Of a DNA stretch of 32,666 nucleotides, positions 17,478-25,418 are shown piece by piece. The position numbers and the translations under genes were made by a program. Position 1 is the first letter of the stretch. The number at the start of each line of letters is the position of its first letter. Source of the stretch: Candidatus Zhuqueibacterota bacterium (lineage in GTDB: Bacteria; Zhuqueibacterota; Zhuqueibacteria; Thermofontimicrobiales; Sulfurfontimicrobiaceae); NCBI GenBank assembly GCA_016927835.1, contig JAFGMA010000354.1, forward strand, positions 1 to 32,666. Reading direction: 5' to 3'. Below the pieces are notes generated by a model that had not been told where the DNA came from, made no database searches, and saw nothing but the letters and a program-made list of their open reading frames with translations.

Positions 17478-17506
17478 GTGATCGCAGCTTTGCGGCTCGC
17501 TTTTTT
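17476..17506 (+). terminator. Probable intrinsic terminator after the regulator gene
   Basis: Directly at the stop codon, GAG...CGCA (17476-17486) can pair with TGCG.CTC (17491-17498), and TTTTTT follows at 17501-17506. The stem is short and interrupted, but the T run and location favour a rho-independent terminator. Confidence 0.5.
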
Positions 17507-17810
17507 GCTTCAAACTCCGAATGCTTTCCATAAACGGTGCCTGTCTGAATTCTACAAAAAATTTCTTTTATGTCGATGCAACCTCCCGCAAAAGGTATAC
17601 AAACTCGCTCCACAAAATCCTGCAAATTTTATTTCTTGATTTCTTCCGTAAATATAGTTAAATTTGTGTAACAGCAATGTAACATAACAGGACGCTAAAA
17701 CTGCTGGTTTTCTGCGATTACTCGGTTAATGTATTTTTTGGGCTTGACATTTCTTTGCTATTTTCACAAACGAATCATGCATTAGAATACACCAAATGGA
17801 GAAAATTGGT
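17507..17810. other. Intergenic region before the sugar kinase gene
   Basis: No gene is supported here. TTGACA stands at 17744-17749 and TAGAAT at 17783-17788, but they are too far apart to form one normal promoter. CTTTGCTA near 17753 resembles only the -12 half of a sigma54 site; the -24 GG is missing at the required distance. The last bases contain GGAGA (17798-17802), the ribosome binding site of the kinase. Confidence 0.4.
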
Positions 17811-19388
17811 ATGGCAGATAAGTACATCATCGCGCATGATATGGGTACGAGTGCCGATAAGGCAATTCTGGTTACAATTTACGGTGAAATCATCGATTCG
17901 GTAACTGAAGATTACCCGCTGCATCATCCTCAGCCGGGATTCGCGGAACAGGATCCCGAAGATTGGTGGAAATCGATAGGATTGACGACTCGCCTGGTTT
18001 TGCAGAAAAACAACGTAACAGCAGAGGATGTGGTTGGCATAACATTTTCCAGCCAAATGCAATGCATCGTCCCTGTAGTGGAAGACGGCACACCGTTGAC
18101 GCGCGCCATGATCTGGTTAGATGGTCGCGGAGCCGGTGTTATCGAAGAAGAATTGTGGACCCCGCCGAAAATAATGGGTTATAATATTTTCAAGCTTCAA
18201 AAATTTCTCCGCATCACCGGGGGATCACCCGGGCACACCGGCAAAGAGCAAATCGGCAAACTCCTGTGGCTGAAAAAGAATCTCCCCGATATTTATCATA
18301 ATGCATATAAATTTATCGACGCAAAGGATTTTATCATTTTCAGACTTACCGGCGAATTCGTGACCTCTGTTGATTTAGCGGTCATCTGGTGGCTATTGGA
18401 TACGCGAAATAATGCCAATCAGTGGGATGCTGAGCTGTGCAAGCTGGCGGGAATCACCCCGGAGAGATTGTCAATTCCCAAACCAAGCAGCACTATCGTC
18501 GGTTATCTCAATCAGGAGGCTGCACGCCATACTGGGCTTCCGGTTGGATTGCCGGTGATCAATGGTGCCGGAGATATGACTAGTGAAGCCGTGGGATCGG
18601 GCGCACTCAATGACGGTGAATTGCATATCAGCGTCGGCACCAGCGGATGGATCGGCGGACATGTGAGTCAGCGCAAAATCGATTTGCGCCATTATGCAGG
18701 CTGCATCGGCAGCGCCCATCCGGAAAAATATTACCTGGCAATGGCTCATCAGGAAACCTGCGGCATCTGCCTGGAATGGATGAAAAACAAGGTTCTGTAC
18801 CACGAAGAACTGCTGAAAATGGAACAGAATGTGGCACACATTTATCAACTGCTGGATCGCCTTGCCGAAGATGCCGGACCAGGGGCAGAGGGACTCATAT
18901 TTACGCCCTGGCTCTTTGGGGAACGCTGCCCGCTGGATGACGATCGTGTGCGCGGCGGGCTGTTCAATATCGGCTTGAATCATACGCGGAACCACATCAT
19001 TCGCGCCATATTCGAAGGAATCGGTTTCAATACGCGATGGGCGTTGCAGGTGATGGAAAAATTGTACTCGAAAGTCGATAGCCTGACTATTGTCGGCGGC
19101 GGCGCCAAAAGCGATGTGTGGTGTCAAATTATCGCTGATATTACAGATCGAACAATTCAGCGGGTGGTTGAGCCGCATTTCGCCGGTGCAAAAGGCATTG
19201 CATTACTCGCCAGCATGGCGCTGGGATATATCGATTCATTTGAAAGTATCAAAAATTACATAAAAATCGATCAGGTTTTCAATCCGAATCCTGAGAATCG
19301 TCAGCTTTATGACAAATATTTCAAAGAATTTAAGAATCTTTATCGGCAAAATAAAAAATGGTATGCGCGGATGAATTCTAATCTGTAA
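17811..19388 (+). CDS. FGGY-family carbohydrate kinase (xylulokinase-like)
   Basis: This 525-residue cytoplasmic enzyme should phosphorylate a sugar or polyol with ATP. The N-terminal domain carries the phosphate loop IAHDMGTSADKA (8-19), the motif PGFAEQDPEDWW and the substrate strand AMIWLDGRG. The second domain holds the catalytic aspartate in NGAGDMTSEAVGSG and the adenosine motif IVGGGAKSDVWCQIIADI. The length is typical for xylulokinase (about 480-530). The ATG at 17811 has GGAGA nine bases upstream; the in-frame ATG 17796 would put that site inside the gene. No isomerase or sugar transporter is next to it, so the sugar is unknown; xylulose, ribulose and erythritol-type substrates are all used in the family. 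The split sigma54 activator is upstream, but no sigma54 promoter was found. Confidence 0.9.
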   Translation: MADKYIIAHDMGTSADKAILVTIYGEIIDSVTEDYPLHHPQPGFAEQDPEDWWKSIGLTTRLVLQKNNVTAEDVVGITFSSQMQCIVPVVEDGTPLTRAMIWLDGRGAGVIEEELWTPPKIMGYNIFKLQKFLRITGGSPGHTGKEQIGKLLWLKKNLPDIYHNAYKFIDAKDFIIFRLTGEFVTSVDLAVIWWLLDTRNNANQWDAELCKLAGITPERLSIPKPSSTIVGYLNQEAARHTGLPVGLPVINGAGDMTSEAVGSGALNDGELHISVGTSGWIGGHVSQRKIDLRHYAGCIGSAHPEKYYLAMAHQETCGICLEWMKNKVLYHEELLKMEQNVAHIYQLLDRLAEDAGPGAEGLIFTPWLFGERCPLDDDRVRGGLFNIGLNHTRNHIIRAIFEGIGFNTRWALQVMEKLYSKVDSLTIVGGGAKSDVWCQIIADITDRTIQRVVEPHFAGAKGIALLASMALGYIDSFESIKNYIKIDQVFNPNPENRQLYDKYFKEFKNLYRQNKKWYARMNSNL

Positions 19389-19526
19389 GCCAATGGTTTA
19401 AAATCAATTTCCGGATCAAGCATGTCCATTTTGATTTAAGATAAAAATTCATGAATCGTTATTCAAGATCGGCGCAGGATGCAGCTTTAACCGCCTGTTG
19501 TCAAAAAAGAATGGGGAGCGCGAAGC

Positions 19527-20384
19527 ATGGACATACTAAACCGTTGCTGCGCACCGGACGTCACACTCGACGAGACGATGGTTCCGGTGAAAGCAGATAT
19601 TTCACTCCGACTGATCAAATTCACACCCCCTGCGCCAATTTCCAATCCGCCGGTGATTTTCGTTCCGGGCTGGATTACGCGTATCGAAGCCTGGGAAAAA
19701 GTGTTGCGGGAAATGACCAGCGATTTTGTCGTCTATTATGTTGAGACGCGAGAAAAAATTAGTTCGCAGGTAAATCGAAAAACGCCAATATCCGTGCAGT
19801 CTTTGGGAGAAGATCTTGTGAATTTGGTAGAAGCTCTTGAATTGCTGCCGAAGTCATACATCCTGTTGGGCAGTTCACTCGGAGCGACCGCCATTCTGGA
19901 AAGCTGTCGCTCACTTGAGACTGATCCGCTATGTATTATCCTCATCGGTCCCAATGCATCATTTCATATCCCCCGAGCCGGGCTCGTTTTGATAAAAATC
20001 TGCCACCCCGTCATGTACTTCGGAATCCGCCCGGTCGTCAAATGGTACCTGAAAACGTTTCGGCTGGATAGCGAGTCAGATTATGCCCAGTATCGCAAGT
20101 ACTGCAACGCACTCGATGTTGCCGATCCGTTCAAATTGAAAAAAATGGCGCTTTCGATGCCATCGTACCAGGTGTGGGATTTCATCGAGGACATCGATTA
20201 CCCCGCGCTGCTGATCGGTGCGTCGAAAGACCTGTTGCACGATAAAGATGTCATTCAGAGCATGACATCAAAAATGAACCACGCAACGTATCTTGACATG
20301 CAAACGAACGCAGCGACACATAGCCCGGGCGTTGTCTATGAAATCCGGAAATATTTAGGCAGATTCGCCCGAGCGGGGAATTGA
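19527..20384 (+). CDS. Alpha/beta hydrolase
   Basis: The 285-residue protein has an alpha/beta-hydrolase fold. The oxyanion region is VIFVPGWITR (43-52), the nucleophile elbow GSSLG places Ser117, the acid is probably Asp in LIGASKDLLHD, and the catalytic histidine is in NAATHSPG near the C-terminus. No signal peptide is seen, so it is probably cytoplasmic. The ATG is preceded by GGGGAG. It follows the sugar kinase by 138 bases on the same strand, but a shared transcript is not proven. Esterase, lipase-like or other hydrolase activity cannot be told apart from sequence. Confidence 0.82.
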   Translation: MDILNRCCAPDVTLDETMVPVKADISLRLIKFTPPAPISNPPVIFVPGWITRIEAWEKVLREMTSDFVVYYVETREKISSQVNRKTPISVQSLGEDLVNLVEALELLPKSYILLGSSLGATAILESCRSLETDPLCIILIGPNASFHIPRAGLVLIKICHPVMYFGIRPVVKWYLKTFRLDSESDYAQYRKYCNALDVADPFKLKKMALSMPSYQVWDFIEDIDYPALLIGASKDLLHDKDVIQSMTSKMNHATYLDMQTNAATHSPGVVYEIRKYLGRFARAGN

Positions 20385-20624
20385 TTGGGAATTTTCAATT
20401 TGATATTGACTGCTAAAATTAGCTGCTTTTCTATCAGAATCTAATTATCTATATATTAATCAGTTAATGGCTATAAACGTCCAGGATTTTGAATATTCGA
20501 CTATTCAATCAGGATCCTTTTCGAAGTGATTGAAGTGCCATATTGGCGCATGCCCCTTTTGCATTCTACCCGCTCGATATTATTTGGGCTAAGTGAATAT
20601 AAAATGAAAATCTATATTTTTTTC

Positions 20625-20653
20625 TTGCATTTTACTCAAAATATGATTAAATT
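20625..20653 (+). promoter_or_regulatory. Probable promoter upstream of the tRNA-Val/thrS region
   Basis: TTGCAT (20625-20630), 17 bases and TAAATT (20648-20653) resemble the promoter before the TonB operon, which has the same -35 hexamer and the same spacing. It would start RNA near 20660 and read toward the tRNAs. Confidence 0.4.
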
Positions 20654-20801
20654 AAGCCCTTATAAAATGATTTGCTTTCAAGGTTTGTGATCGCTTAGTT
20701 GTTGAAAACTATCTTGATGCGAGCATTCTAAATCTATGGATTCAGGTACGAGCGAATTAGGTTTTTGATGTTCTCTTTATAATGGTCAAAAATTAACCTG
20801 G

Positions 20802-20837
20802 AAGCGTTACCATTATATTGATGGGACGCTTTTTTTT
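20802..20837 (+). terminator. Strong intrinsic-terminator-like hairpin immediately before tRNA-Val
   Basis: AAGCGT (20802-20807) pairs with ACGCTT (20826-20831), and inside it CCAT (20810-20813) pairs with ATGG (20821-20824). A run of eight T occupies 20830-20837, three bases before the tRNA. It may end transcription from upstream, which then requires a tRNA promoter overlapping it, or act as an attenuator. Confidence 0.65.
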
Positions 20838-20840
20838 AAT

Positions 20841-20914
20841 GGGCGGTTAGCTCAGGTGGTTAGAGTGCTTGCTTGACATGCAAGAGGTCACTGGTTCAAA
20901 TCCAGTACCGCCCA
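20841..20914 (+). tRNA. tRNA-Val(GAC), copy 1
   Basis: The 74-base sequence folds fully as a tRNA: acceptor GGGCGGT with ACCGCCC, D arm GCTC/GAGT, anticodon stem CTTGC/GCAAG with loop TTGACAT (anticodon GAC, reads GTC and GTT by wobble), T arm ACTGG/CCAGT with loop TTCAAAT, and discriminator A. The CCA end is not encoded. It is identical to the copy 52 bases downstream. Confidence 0.97.
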
Positions 20915-20966
20915 CCCGCAAATATTTCATCAATTTAAAGCGATTCACACAAATAGCAGCATAAAA

Positions 20967-21040
20967 GGGCGGTTAGCTCAGGTGGTTAGAGTGCTTGCTT
21001 GACATGCAAGAGGTCACTGGTTCAAATCCAGTACCGCCCA
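20967..21040 (+). tRNA. tRNA-Val(GAC), copy 2
   Basis: This is an exact repeat of the 74-base tRNA-Val gene at 20841-20914 with the same GAC anticodon, discriminator A and no encoded CCA. The spacer of 52 bases between the copies is unrelated to the sequence following copy 2. It ends 72 bases before the thrS start, so tRNA and thrS may share a transcript cut by RNase P and tRNase Z. Confidence 0.97.
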
Positions 21041-21112
21041 TTTGTCGGGCTGAAAGCAAGCGAAGAAATCAGCCTTTTTCAAAAAACACGTTCAAAAGTT
21101 CATGAGGATGAT

Positions 21113-23026
21113 TTGGAACTTATTAAAATTACTTTTCCTGATGGTTCGGAAAAATCTTACCCGAAAGGAACCACACCGCAGGGAATTTTAAAGGATTTAG
21201 GTCAAAAACTCAGAAAACAAGCTATCGCAGCCAAAATAAACGACGTTGTTTTCGATTTAACACATCCAATAGCGGAAGATTCTTCTATCAGCATCATCAC
21301 AACAGATGCTCCGGAAGGTATGCCTATATATTGGCACAGCACGTCGCATATCATGGCACACGCTGTCAAAGCGCTCTACCCGGATGCAAAATTTGGTGTT
21401 GGACCATCCATCGAATCAGGTTTCTACTATGACATCGATCTGGAGCATTCGCTGACTCCAGATGATTTGGTAAAAATTGAAGATAAAATGGCGGAAATCA
21501 TCAAGGAGAACAATGTTTTCATCCGCAAAGAATTAGCGAAAGACAATGTCATCAAGCTGTTTAACGACAAGCAAGAAACCTATAAGCTTGAATTGCTGCG
21601 GGAGATCGATGGTACCGCGAGCATTTATGAAGAAGGCGGATTCATCGATCTCTGCACAGGACCCCATCTCCCATCAACGGGATATGTCAAGCATGTCAAA
21701 CTGCTCAATATTGCGGGAGCCTATTGGCGGGGCGACGAAAAAAATCCCATGTTGCAACGTATTTACGGGACAGCATATCCGCAAAAAGAAGAATTAGCCG
21801 CTCATCTGAACCGCCTCGAAGAAGCCAGGAAGCGCGATCATCGCAAACTCGGTCGTGAATTGGATTTATTCAGCGTCAGCGAAGATATCGGGCCGGGACT
21901 TATTCTGTGGCATCCGAAAGGTGCGCTCATTCGAAAAATCATGGAAGACTTCTGGCGCGATGAGCATCTGAAATCAGGATATGATCTGCTTTTCTCTCCT
22001 CATATCGCAAAGCTGAATTTGTGGGATACCAGCGGACATCTGGATTTCTTCAAAGAGAATATGTATTCTTCGATGGAGATCGATGAAATACAGTACCAGA
22101 TCAAACCGATGAATTGCCCGTTTCATCTTTGCATTTACAAAAGCCAGACCAGGAGCTATCGCGATCTTCCGATTCGATGGGCTGAGCTTGGTACAGTCTA
22201 TCGCTATGAGCGCTCCGGCGTGTTGCATGGATTGCTTCGCGTTCGCGGTTTCACACAGGATGATGCGCATATCTTTTGCAGGGAAGACCAGTTGGAAGCT
22301 GAAGTGCTGCGACTACTTGATTTTACGTTCTTTATGCTTCGCACTTTTGGTTTCACTGATTTTGAGGTGTATTTATCCACACGACCAGAGAAATTTGTCG
22401 GTACAATCGCAAATTGGGAATTGGCAACAGGTGTTTTGCAAAAAGCTCTCGAGACAAAAGGAATCGCCTACGAAATTGATCCGGGCGAGGGTGTATTCTA
22501 CGGACCGAAAATTGATATTAAAATCAAGGACGTGCTTGATCGTTCGTGGCAATGCTCCACAATTCAGGTTGATTTCAATGAACCTGAACGCTTCGATATT
22601 ATGTATAAAGGCAGCGATGGCAACGATCACCGACCGATTATGATCCATCGAGCGCTTCTCGGTTCTTTGGAGCGATTTTTTGGCGTGATGATTGAGCATT
22701 TTGCAGGCGCATTTCCGCTTTGGCTCTCCCCTGTCCAGGCAATCGTGCTCCCGATTACAGAAAAGCAACTCGAATACGCACGGCAAATCAACAACGAGCT
22801 AAAAGCTGCAAACATCCGAAGCCAACTAGATGAGCGGAGCGAAAAAATCGGCTTTAAAATTCGTGAAGCCGAACTGCAAAAAATTCCTTACATGATCATT
22901 ATCGGTGCAAAAGAAACTGAAAACAACACAATTGCTGTACGGCAAAGGAGAGAAGGCGACTTAGGTGAGAATCAGATTAAACCATTTATCGCCAGACTCC
23001 TTTCCGAGATTGAGCAGAAACGCTAA
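21113..23026 (+). CDS. thrS: Threonyl-tRNA synthetase
   Basis: The enzyme charges tRNA-Thr and edits mischarged serine. From the TTG start it has 637 residues, the usual length. Domains: TGS (1-65, MELIKITFPDGSEKSY), the editing N2 domain with HSTSHIMAHA and CTGPH, the class II catalytic core with the zinc ligand Cys335 in MNCPFH, motif 2 YRYERSGVLHGLLRVRGFTQDD, motif 3 HRALLGSLERFFG, and the anticodon domain (about 535-637). TTG 21113 was chosen because GAGG (21104-21107) lies five bases upstream and the TGS domain starts right there; the open frame runs back into tRNA-Val, where a start is impossible. It heads thrS-infC-rpmI-rplT. No T-box leader was seen. Confidence 0.97.
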   Translation: MELIKITFPDGSEKSYPKGTTPQGILKDLGQKLRKQAIAAKINDVVFDLTHPIAEDSSISIITTDAPEGMPIYWHSTSHIMAHAVKALYPDAKFGVGPSIESGFYYDIDLEHSLTPDDLVKIEDKMAEIIKENNVFIRKELAKDNVIKLFNDKQETYKLELLREIDGTASIYEEGGFIDLCTGPHLPSTGYVKHVKLLNIAGAYWRGDEKNPMLQRIYGTAYPQKEELAAHLNRLEEARKRDHRKLGRELDLFSVSEDIGPGLILWHPKGALIRKIMEDFWRDEHLKSGYDLLFSPHIAKLNLWDTSGHLDFFKENMYSSMEIDEIQYQIKPMNCPFHLCIYKSQTRSYRDLPIRWAELGTVYRYERSGVLHGLLRVRGFTQDDAHIFCREDQLEAEVLRLLDFTFFMLRTFGFTDFEVYLSTRPEKFVGTIANWELATGVLQKALETKGIAYEIDPGEGVFYGPKIDIKIKDVLDRSWQCSTIQVDFNEPERFDIMYKGSDGNDHRPIMIHRALLGSLERFFGVMIEHFAGAFPLWLSPVQAIVLPITEKQLEYARQINNELKAANIRSQLDERSEKIGFKIREAELQKIPYMIIIGAKETENNTIAVRQRREGDLGENQIKPFIARLLSEIEQKR

Positions 23027-23089
23027 GAATGTGTCTCAATCAGTTTGCAGCTAGTTGTATGCTTCTCACAAGGGTTAGGAGGACGAAAG

Positions 23090-23599
23090 ATTAAAAAAAC
23101 ATCCATACGGGTAAATGAAAACATAACAAACCCGAAAGTCAGGGTGATTTCGAATCAGGGCGAACAAATTGGTATTTTGAGCATCAAAGAAGCCATTGCG
23201 TATGCCTCTCAAGAAGGTTTCGATCTTGTCGAAGTCGCACCCAATTCGAATCCTCCTGTCTGCAAATTGATGGACTATGGCAAATTCAAATATGAATTAA
23301 GCAAAAAAGAAAAAAGCATCAAAAAAAAGCAGCATACGATTCATGTTAAAGAAATACGCCTTCGTCCCAAGATAGAGGATCACGATTTTGAATTCAAGTC
23401 CAGGAATGCACGAAAGTTTCTGTTAGCTGGTAACAAGGTGAAGGTAACGGTAATTTTCAAAGGTCGAGAAATGACTCATCGCGAATTTGGTACTCAAATT
23501 CTTGAACGCTTGACTGAGGAATTGGAAGATATTGCTCGCGTTGAAAAACCAGCGCAAATGGAAGGTCGAAACATGATAATGTTTCTGACCAGAAAATAG
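23090..23599 (+). CDS. infC: Translation initiation factor IF-3, probable ATT start
   Basis: IF-3 binds the 30S subunit, prevents early 50S joining and proofreads start codon and initiator tRNA pairing. The 169-residue product has the N-domain (VNENITNPKVRVI, QGFDLVEVAPN, LMDYGKFKYE), a lysine-rich linker and the C-domain (VKEIRLRPKIEDHDF to the end). The best start is ATT at 23090: AGGAGG (23077-23082) stands exactly seven bases before it and the length fits the family. Any ATG, GTG or TTG start in this frame would lie before the ribosome binding site. In Escherichia coli infC also starts at AUU and is repressed by IF-3 itself for that reason. The same feedback is likely here. Confidence 0.95.
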   Translation: MKKTSIRVNENITNPKVRVISNQGEQIGILSIKEAIAYASQEGFDLVEVAPNSNPPVCKLMDYGKFKYELSKKEKSIKKKQHTIHVKEIRLRPKIEDHDFEFKSRNARKFLLAGNKVKVTVIFKGREMTHREFGTQILERLTEELEDIARVEKPAQMEGRNMIMFLTRK

Positions 23600-23681
23600 A
23601 GCCCTCGATACAGATGAAGTGCTATTTGACTGATAGTTCCTGTTCTCAAAGGGGCATCATTAGCAGAACCAAGGAGATAAA

Positions 23682-23876
23682 ATGCCTAAGATGAAAACAA
23701 AGCGGTCTGCCGCAAAAAGATTCAAACTAACAGGAGGCAATAAGGTTCGTAGAAACAAAGCGTACGCCAGCCATTGCCTGCTTCAAAAATCTGCAAAACG
23801 TAAACGAAATTTAAGACAAAAAGGCACAGTCGCAACCGCCGATGAACCGATGGTGCGAAAAATGATTTGTGCCTAA
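23682..23876 (+). CDS. rpmI: 50S ribosomal protein L35
   Basis: The 64-residue very basic protein begins MPKMKTKRSAAKRFKLTG, the hallmark of L35, and includes KAYASHCLLQKSAKRKR. It binds 23S rRNA in the large subunit. The ATG follows AAGGAGAT. It lies in the usual place between infC and rplT; the last residues are slightly more divergent than the rest. Confidence 0.97.
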   Translation: MPKMKTKRSAAKRFKLTGGNKVRRNKAYASHCLLQKSAKRKRNLRQKGTVATADEPMVRKMICA

Positions 23877-23922
23877 ATATTTTACACATACTTGATAATC
23901 GATATTTTTTGGGGAGGTATTA

Positions 23923-24270
23923 ATGCCGCGATCAAAATACAGCGTTGCTTCTCATCGTAAGCGACGCAAACTAATTAAACTTGCAAAAGGATATCGAGGT
24001 GCCAAGGGCAACCTTCTCCGCACCGTCAAAGAGAGTCTCGACAGGGCGCTGGTATTCGCTTATCGAGATCGCCGTAAGAAAAAGCATGATTTCAGAAGAC
24101 TCTGGATCGTAAGAATCAATGCAGCAGTCAGAGAATACGGCTTGTCGTATTCTACCTTTATCAACGGATTGAAAAAAAATAACATCGATATTAATCGCAA
24201 ATTGCTTGCGGATTTGGCAGTCAATGATCCGAACGCATTCAAAGTAATAGTAGATTCTATTAAAGCGTAA
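23923..24270 (+). CDS. rplT: 50S ribosomal protein L20
   Basis: The 115-residue protein is a standard L20: [21 protein letters not shown], then [15 protein letters not shown] and the [20 protein letters not shown] globular region. L20 binds 23S rRNA early in 50S assembly and in several bacteria represses its own operon. The ATG follows GGGGAGGT. It ends the thrS-infC-rpmI-rplT group. In many genomes pheS-pheT come next; here a division-related coiled-coil gene does. Confidence 0.97.
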   Translation: MPRSKYSVASHRKRRKLIKLAKGYRGAKGNLLRTVKESLDRALVFAYRDRRKKKHDFRRLWIVRINAAVREYGLSYSTFINGLKKNNIDINRKLLADLAVNDPNAFKVIVDSIKA

Positions 24271-24510
24271 TACAAGGATCTGTTTTTCGAAGTCATTTAA
24301 AAAATTTCGATCCATTTGAGCAACAACAAGTTTGAATTCAATACATTATATTTTAATTATTTGAAAATAGCAGCACAAAAGACCTCAACCAGGACGTGAA
24401 GACAGTTCCGCTTTACAGGCAATGCGATTTTTAAAATATATGCCGATTAAGTGATAATTTGAATAGAGCAAGCGCTGATGGATGGGAGTCGCACTCGGAA
24501 GGAGATTTCC

Positions 24511-24792
24511 ATGGATTATCAGCAAATTGATATCCTTGAAGATCGAATAAATCAGGCTGTAGATTTAATTGCACGCTTAAAAGAAGAAAATCGACATTTA
24601 AAACAGCAAAATTCCGAGCTCCGTGAAAGAGCCGAGGAAAGCGAAAAGACGTTGAAAATGCTTCAGGATGAATTCCAGCATTTAACGAATGCCCAAAAAG
24701 AAACTGAAAATTTTAAAGAGCGGGAAGCATTACTGAAACGTAAAGTGGAAGCAATGCTTTCTAAGCTGGATACGATCCAGCTTTCGATCTAA
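24511..24792 (+). CDS. Small coiled-coil protein, ZapB-like cell division factor
   Basis: The 93-residue protein is almost wholly a charged coiled coil with heptad pattern from residue 5 to 85 (DILEDRINQAVDLIARLKEE) and has no other domain. The ATG at 24511 was chosen because GGAAGGAG is placed just before it. It stands directly before zapA, and a ZapB-type coiled coil that connects ZapA to the chromosome end or Z-ring layer is the natural reading. Sequence similarity in coiled coils is weak evidence, so the role is inferred mostly from size and neighbourhood. Confidence 0.65.
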   Translation: MDYQQIDILEDRINQAVDLIARLKEENRHLKQQNSELRERAEESEKTLKMLQDEFQHLTNAQKETENFKEREALLKRKVEAMLSKLDTIQLSI

Positions 24793-24884
24793 GTGGCATC
24801 CGTAAATAAACCGTTTTTGCGCTCCATTTAGTGTTGAACCAGCTAAATTATTTATCATAATATAATTTTGCGTATTAATTTCCG

Positions 24885-25187
24885 ATGAAAGAATATAATG
24901 TCCTCAAAGTCAATATATACGGAACTGATTATCCAATCAGAGGAAACACGAATACAGAGTATATTAAAAAAGTCGCCGAATATGTTGATAAAAAAATGCG
25001 AGAAGTGGATCAAAGCGTGGCGGTTGTTTCCACTCTTAAGGTAGCGATCCTGGCTGCATTGAATATTGCAGATGAACTCTTCAGAGAACGCTCTGAAAGA
25101 GAAGAATTTACGCATGATTTTGAGGATAAAATAAGGAAATTATCTCTTTTACTCGATGAAAATTTAGCAATTGATTCCGAAAAGTAA
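24885..25187 (+). CDS. zapA: Cell division protein ZapA
   Basis: This 100-residue protein matches ZapA: an N-terminal beta-strand head (LKVNIYGTDYPIRGN), the helix EYIKKVAEYVDKKMRE, STLKVAILAALNIADEL, and a C-terminal coiled coil. ZapA binds FtsZ filaments and bundles them at mid-cell. No strong ribosome binding site is seen before ATG 24885. The zapB-like gene is upstream and a 6S RNA candidate follows, a link to zapA also known from proteobacteria. Confidence 0.9.
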   Translation: MKEYNVLKVNIYGTDYPIRGNTNTEYIKKVAEYVDKKMREVDQSVAVVSTLKVAILAALNIADELFRERSEREEFTHDFEDKIRKLSLLLDENLAIDSEK

Positions 25188-25248
25188 TTTGGGAGAATTA
25201 TTTATAAGATTATGTAACTTCAGCTAATATATACATATTCCATTAAAT

Positions 25249-25390
25249 AAAAATCCTCGCATATAATTACCTTATCAGGCAGAAGTTCAACACTAATTGT
25301 GCAGACTTTAGCTCACATTATTTTCCAGGAGTGGAAAATGTGAACGCGAACTTTTAACCTAAAGGTGTATTATGGACGAGGATTTTTTTT
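25249..25390 (+). ncRNA. ssrS: Candidate 6S RNA (ssrS)
   Basis: AAAAATCCTCG (25249-25259) pairs perfectly with CGAGGATTTTT (25377-25387), closing about 140 bases; a T run (25383-25390) ends it like a terminator. Inside, AGAAGTTC (25281-25288) pairs with GAACTTTT (25348-25355), and a long terminal hairpin is built from TCACA/TGTGA and TTTTCCA/TGGAAAA around 25313-25343. The result is a rod with an internal open region, as in 6S RNA, which binds and stores sigma70 RNA polymerase. The position between zapA and rny supports this. It is shorter than the usual 180-200 bases, so another structured RNA or a leader of rny remains possible. Confidence 0.6.
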
Positions 25391-25418
25391 ATATATACGC
25401 TAATTGTCAGGAGGGGAT

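Larger units (their letters stand above)
20385..20840. other. Intergenic region upstream of the tRNA-Val genes
   Basis: These 456 bases contain no supported gene. TTGAATA (20489-20495) and TATTCAA (20502-20508) form a small hairpin that may end the upstream transcript. A probable promoter (20625-20653) and a terminator hairpin (20802-20837), listed separately, bracket about 150 bases that could be transcribed as a short RNA or as an attenuated leader of the tRNA genes. A second TATAAT at 20778-20783 has no matching -35 box. Confidence 0.4.

Noticed and set aside
17741..17790. Sigma54 or sigma70 promoter before the sugar kinase
   Set aside because: CTTTGC fits the -12 half only and the -24 GG is not at the right distance; TTGACA and TAGAAT are 33 bases apart.
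18471..19178. A 235-codon open frame on the minus strand within the sugar kinase gene
   Set aside because: The plus-strand kinase has all FGGY motifs; the antisense product is His/Cys-rich and unlike any family, a by-product of codon usage.
19401..19437. Terminator after the sugar kinase gene (AAATCAA with TTGATTT)
   Set aside because: The stem is AT-only, the loop is long and no T run follows.
20660..21112. T-box leader controlling thrS
   Set aside because: No T-box consensus was seen and tRNA genes lie between the hairpin and thrS.
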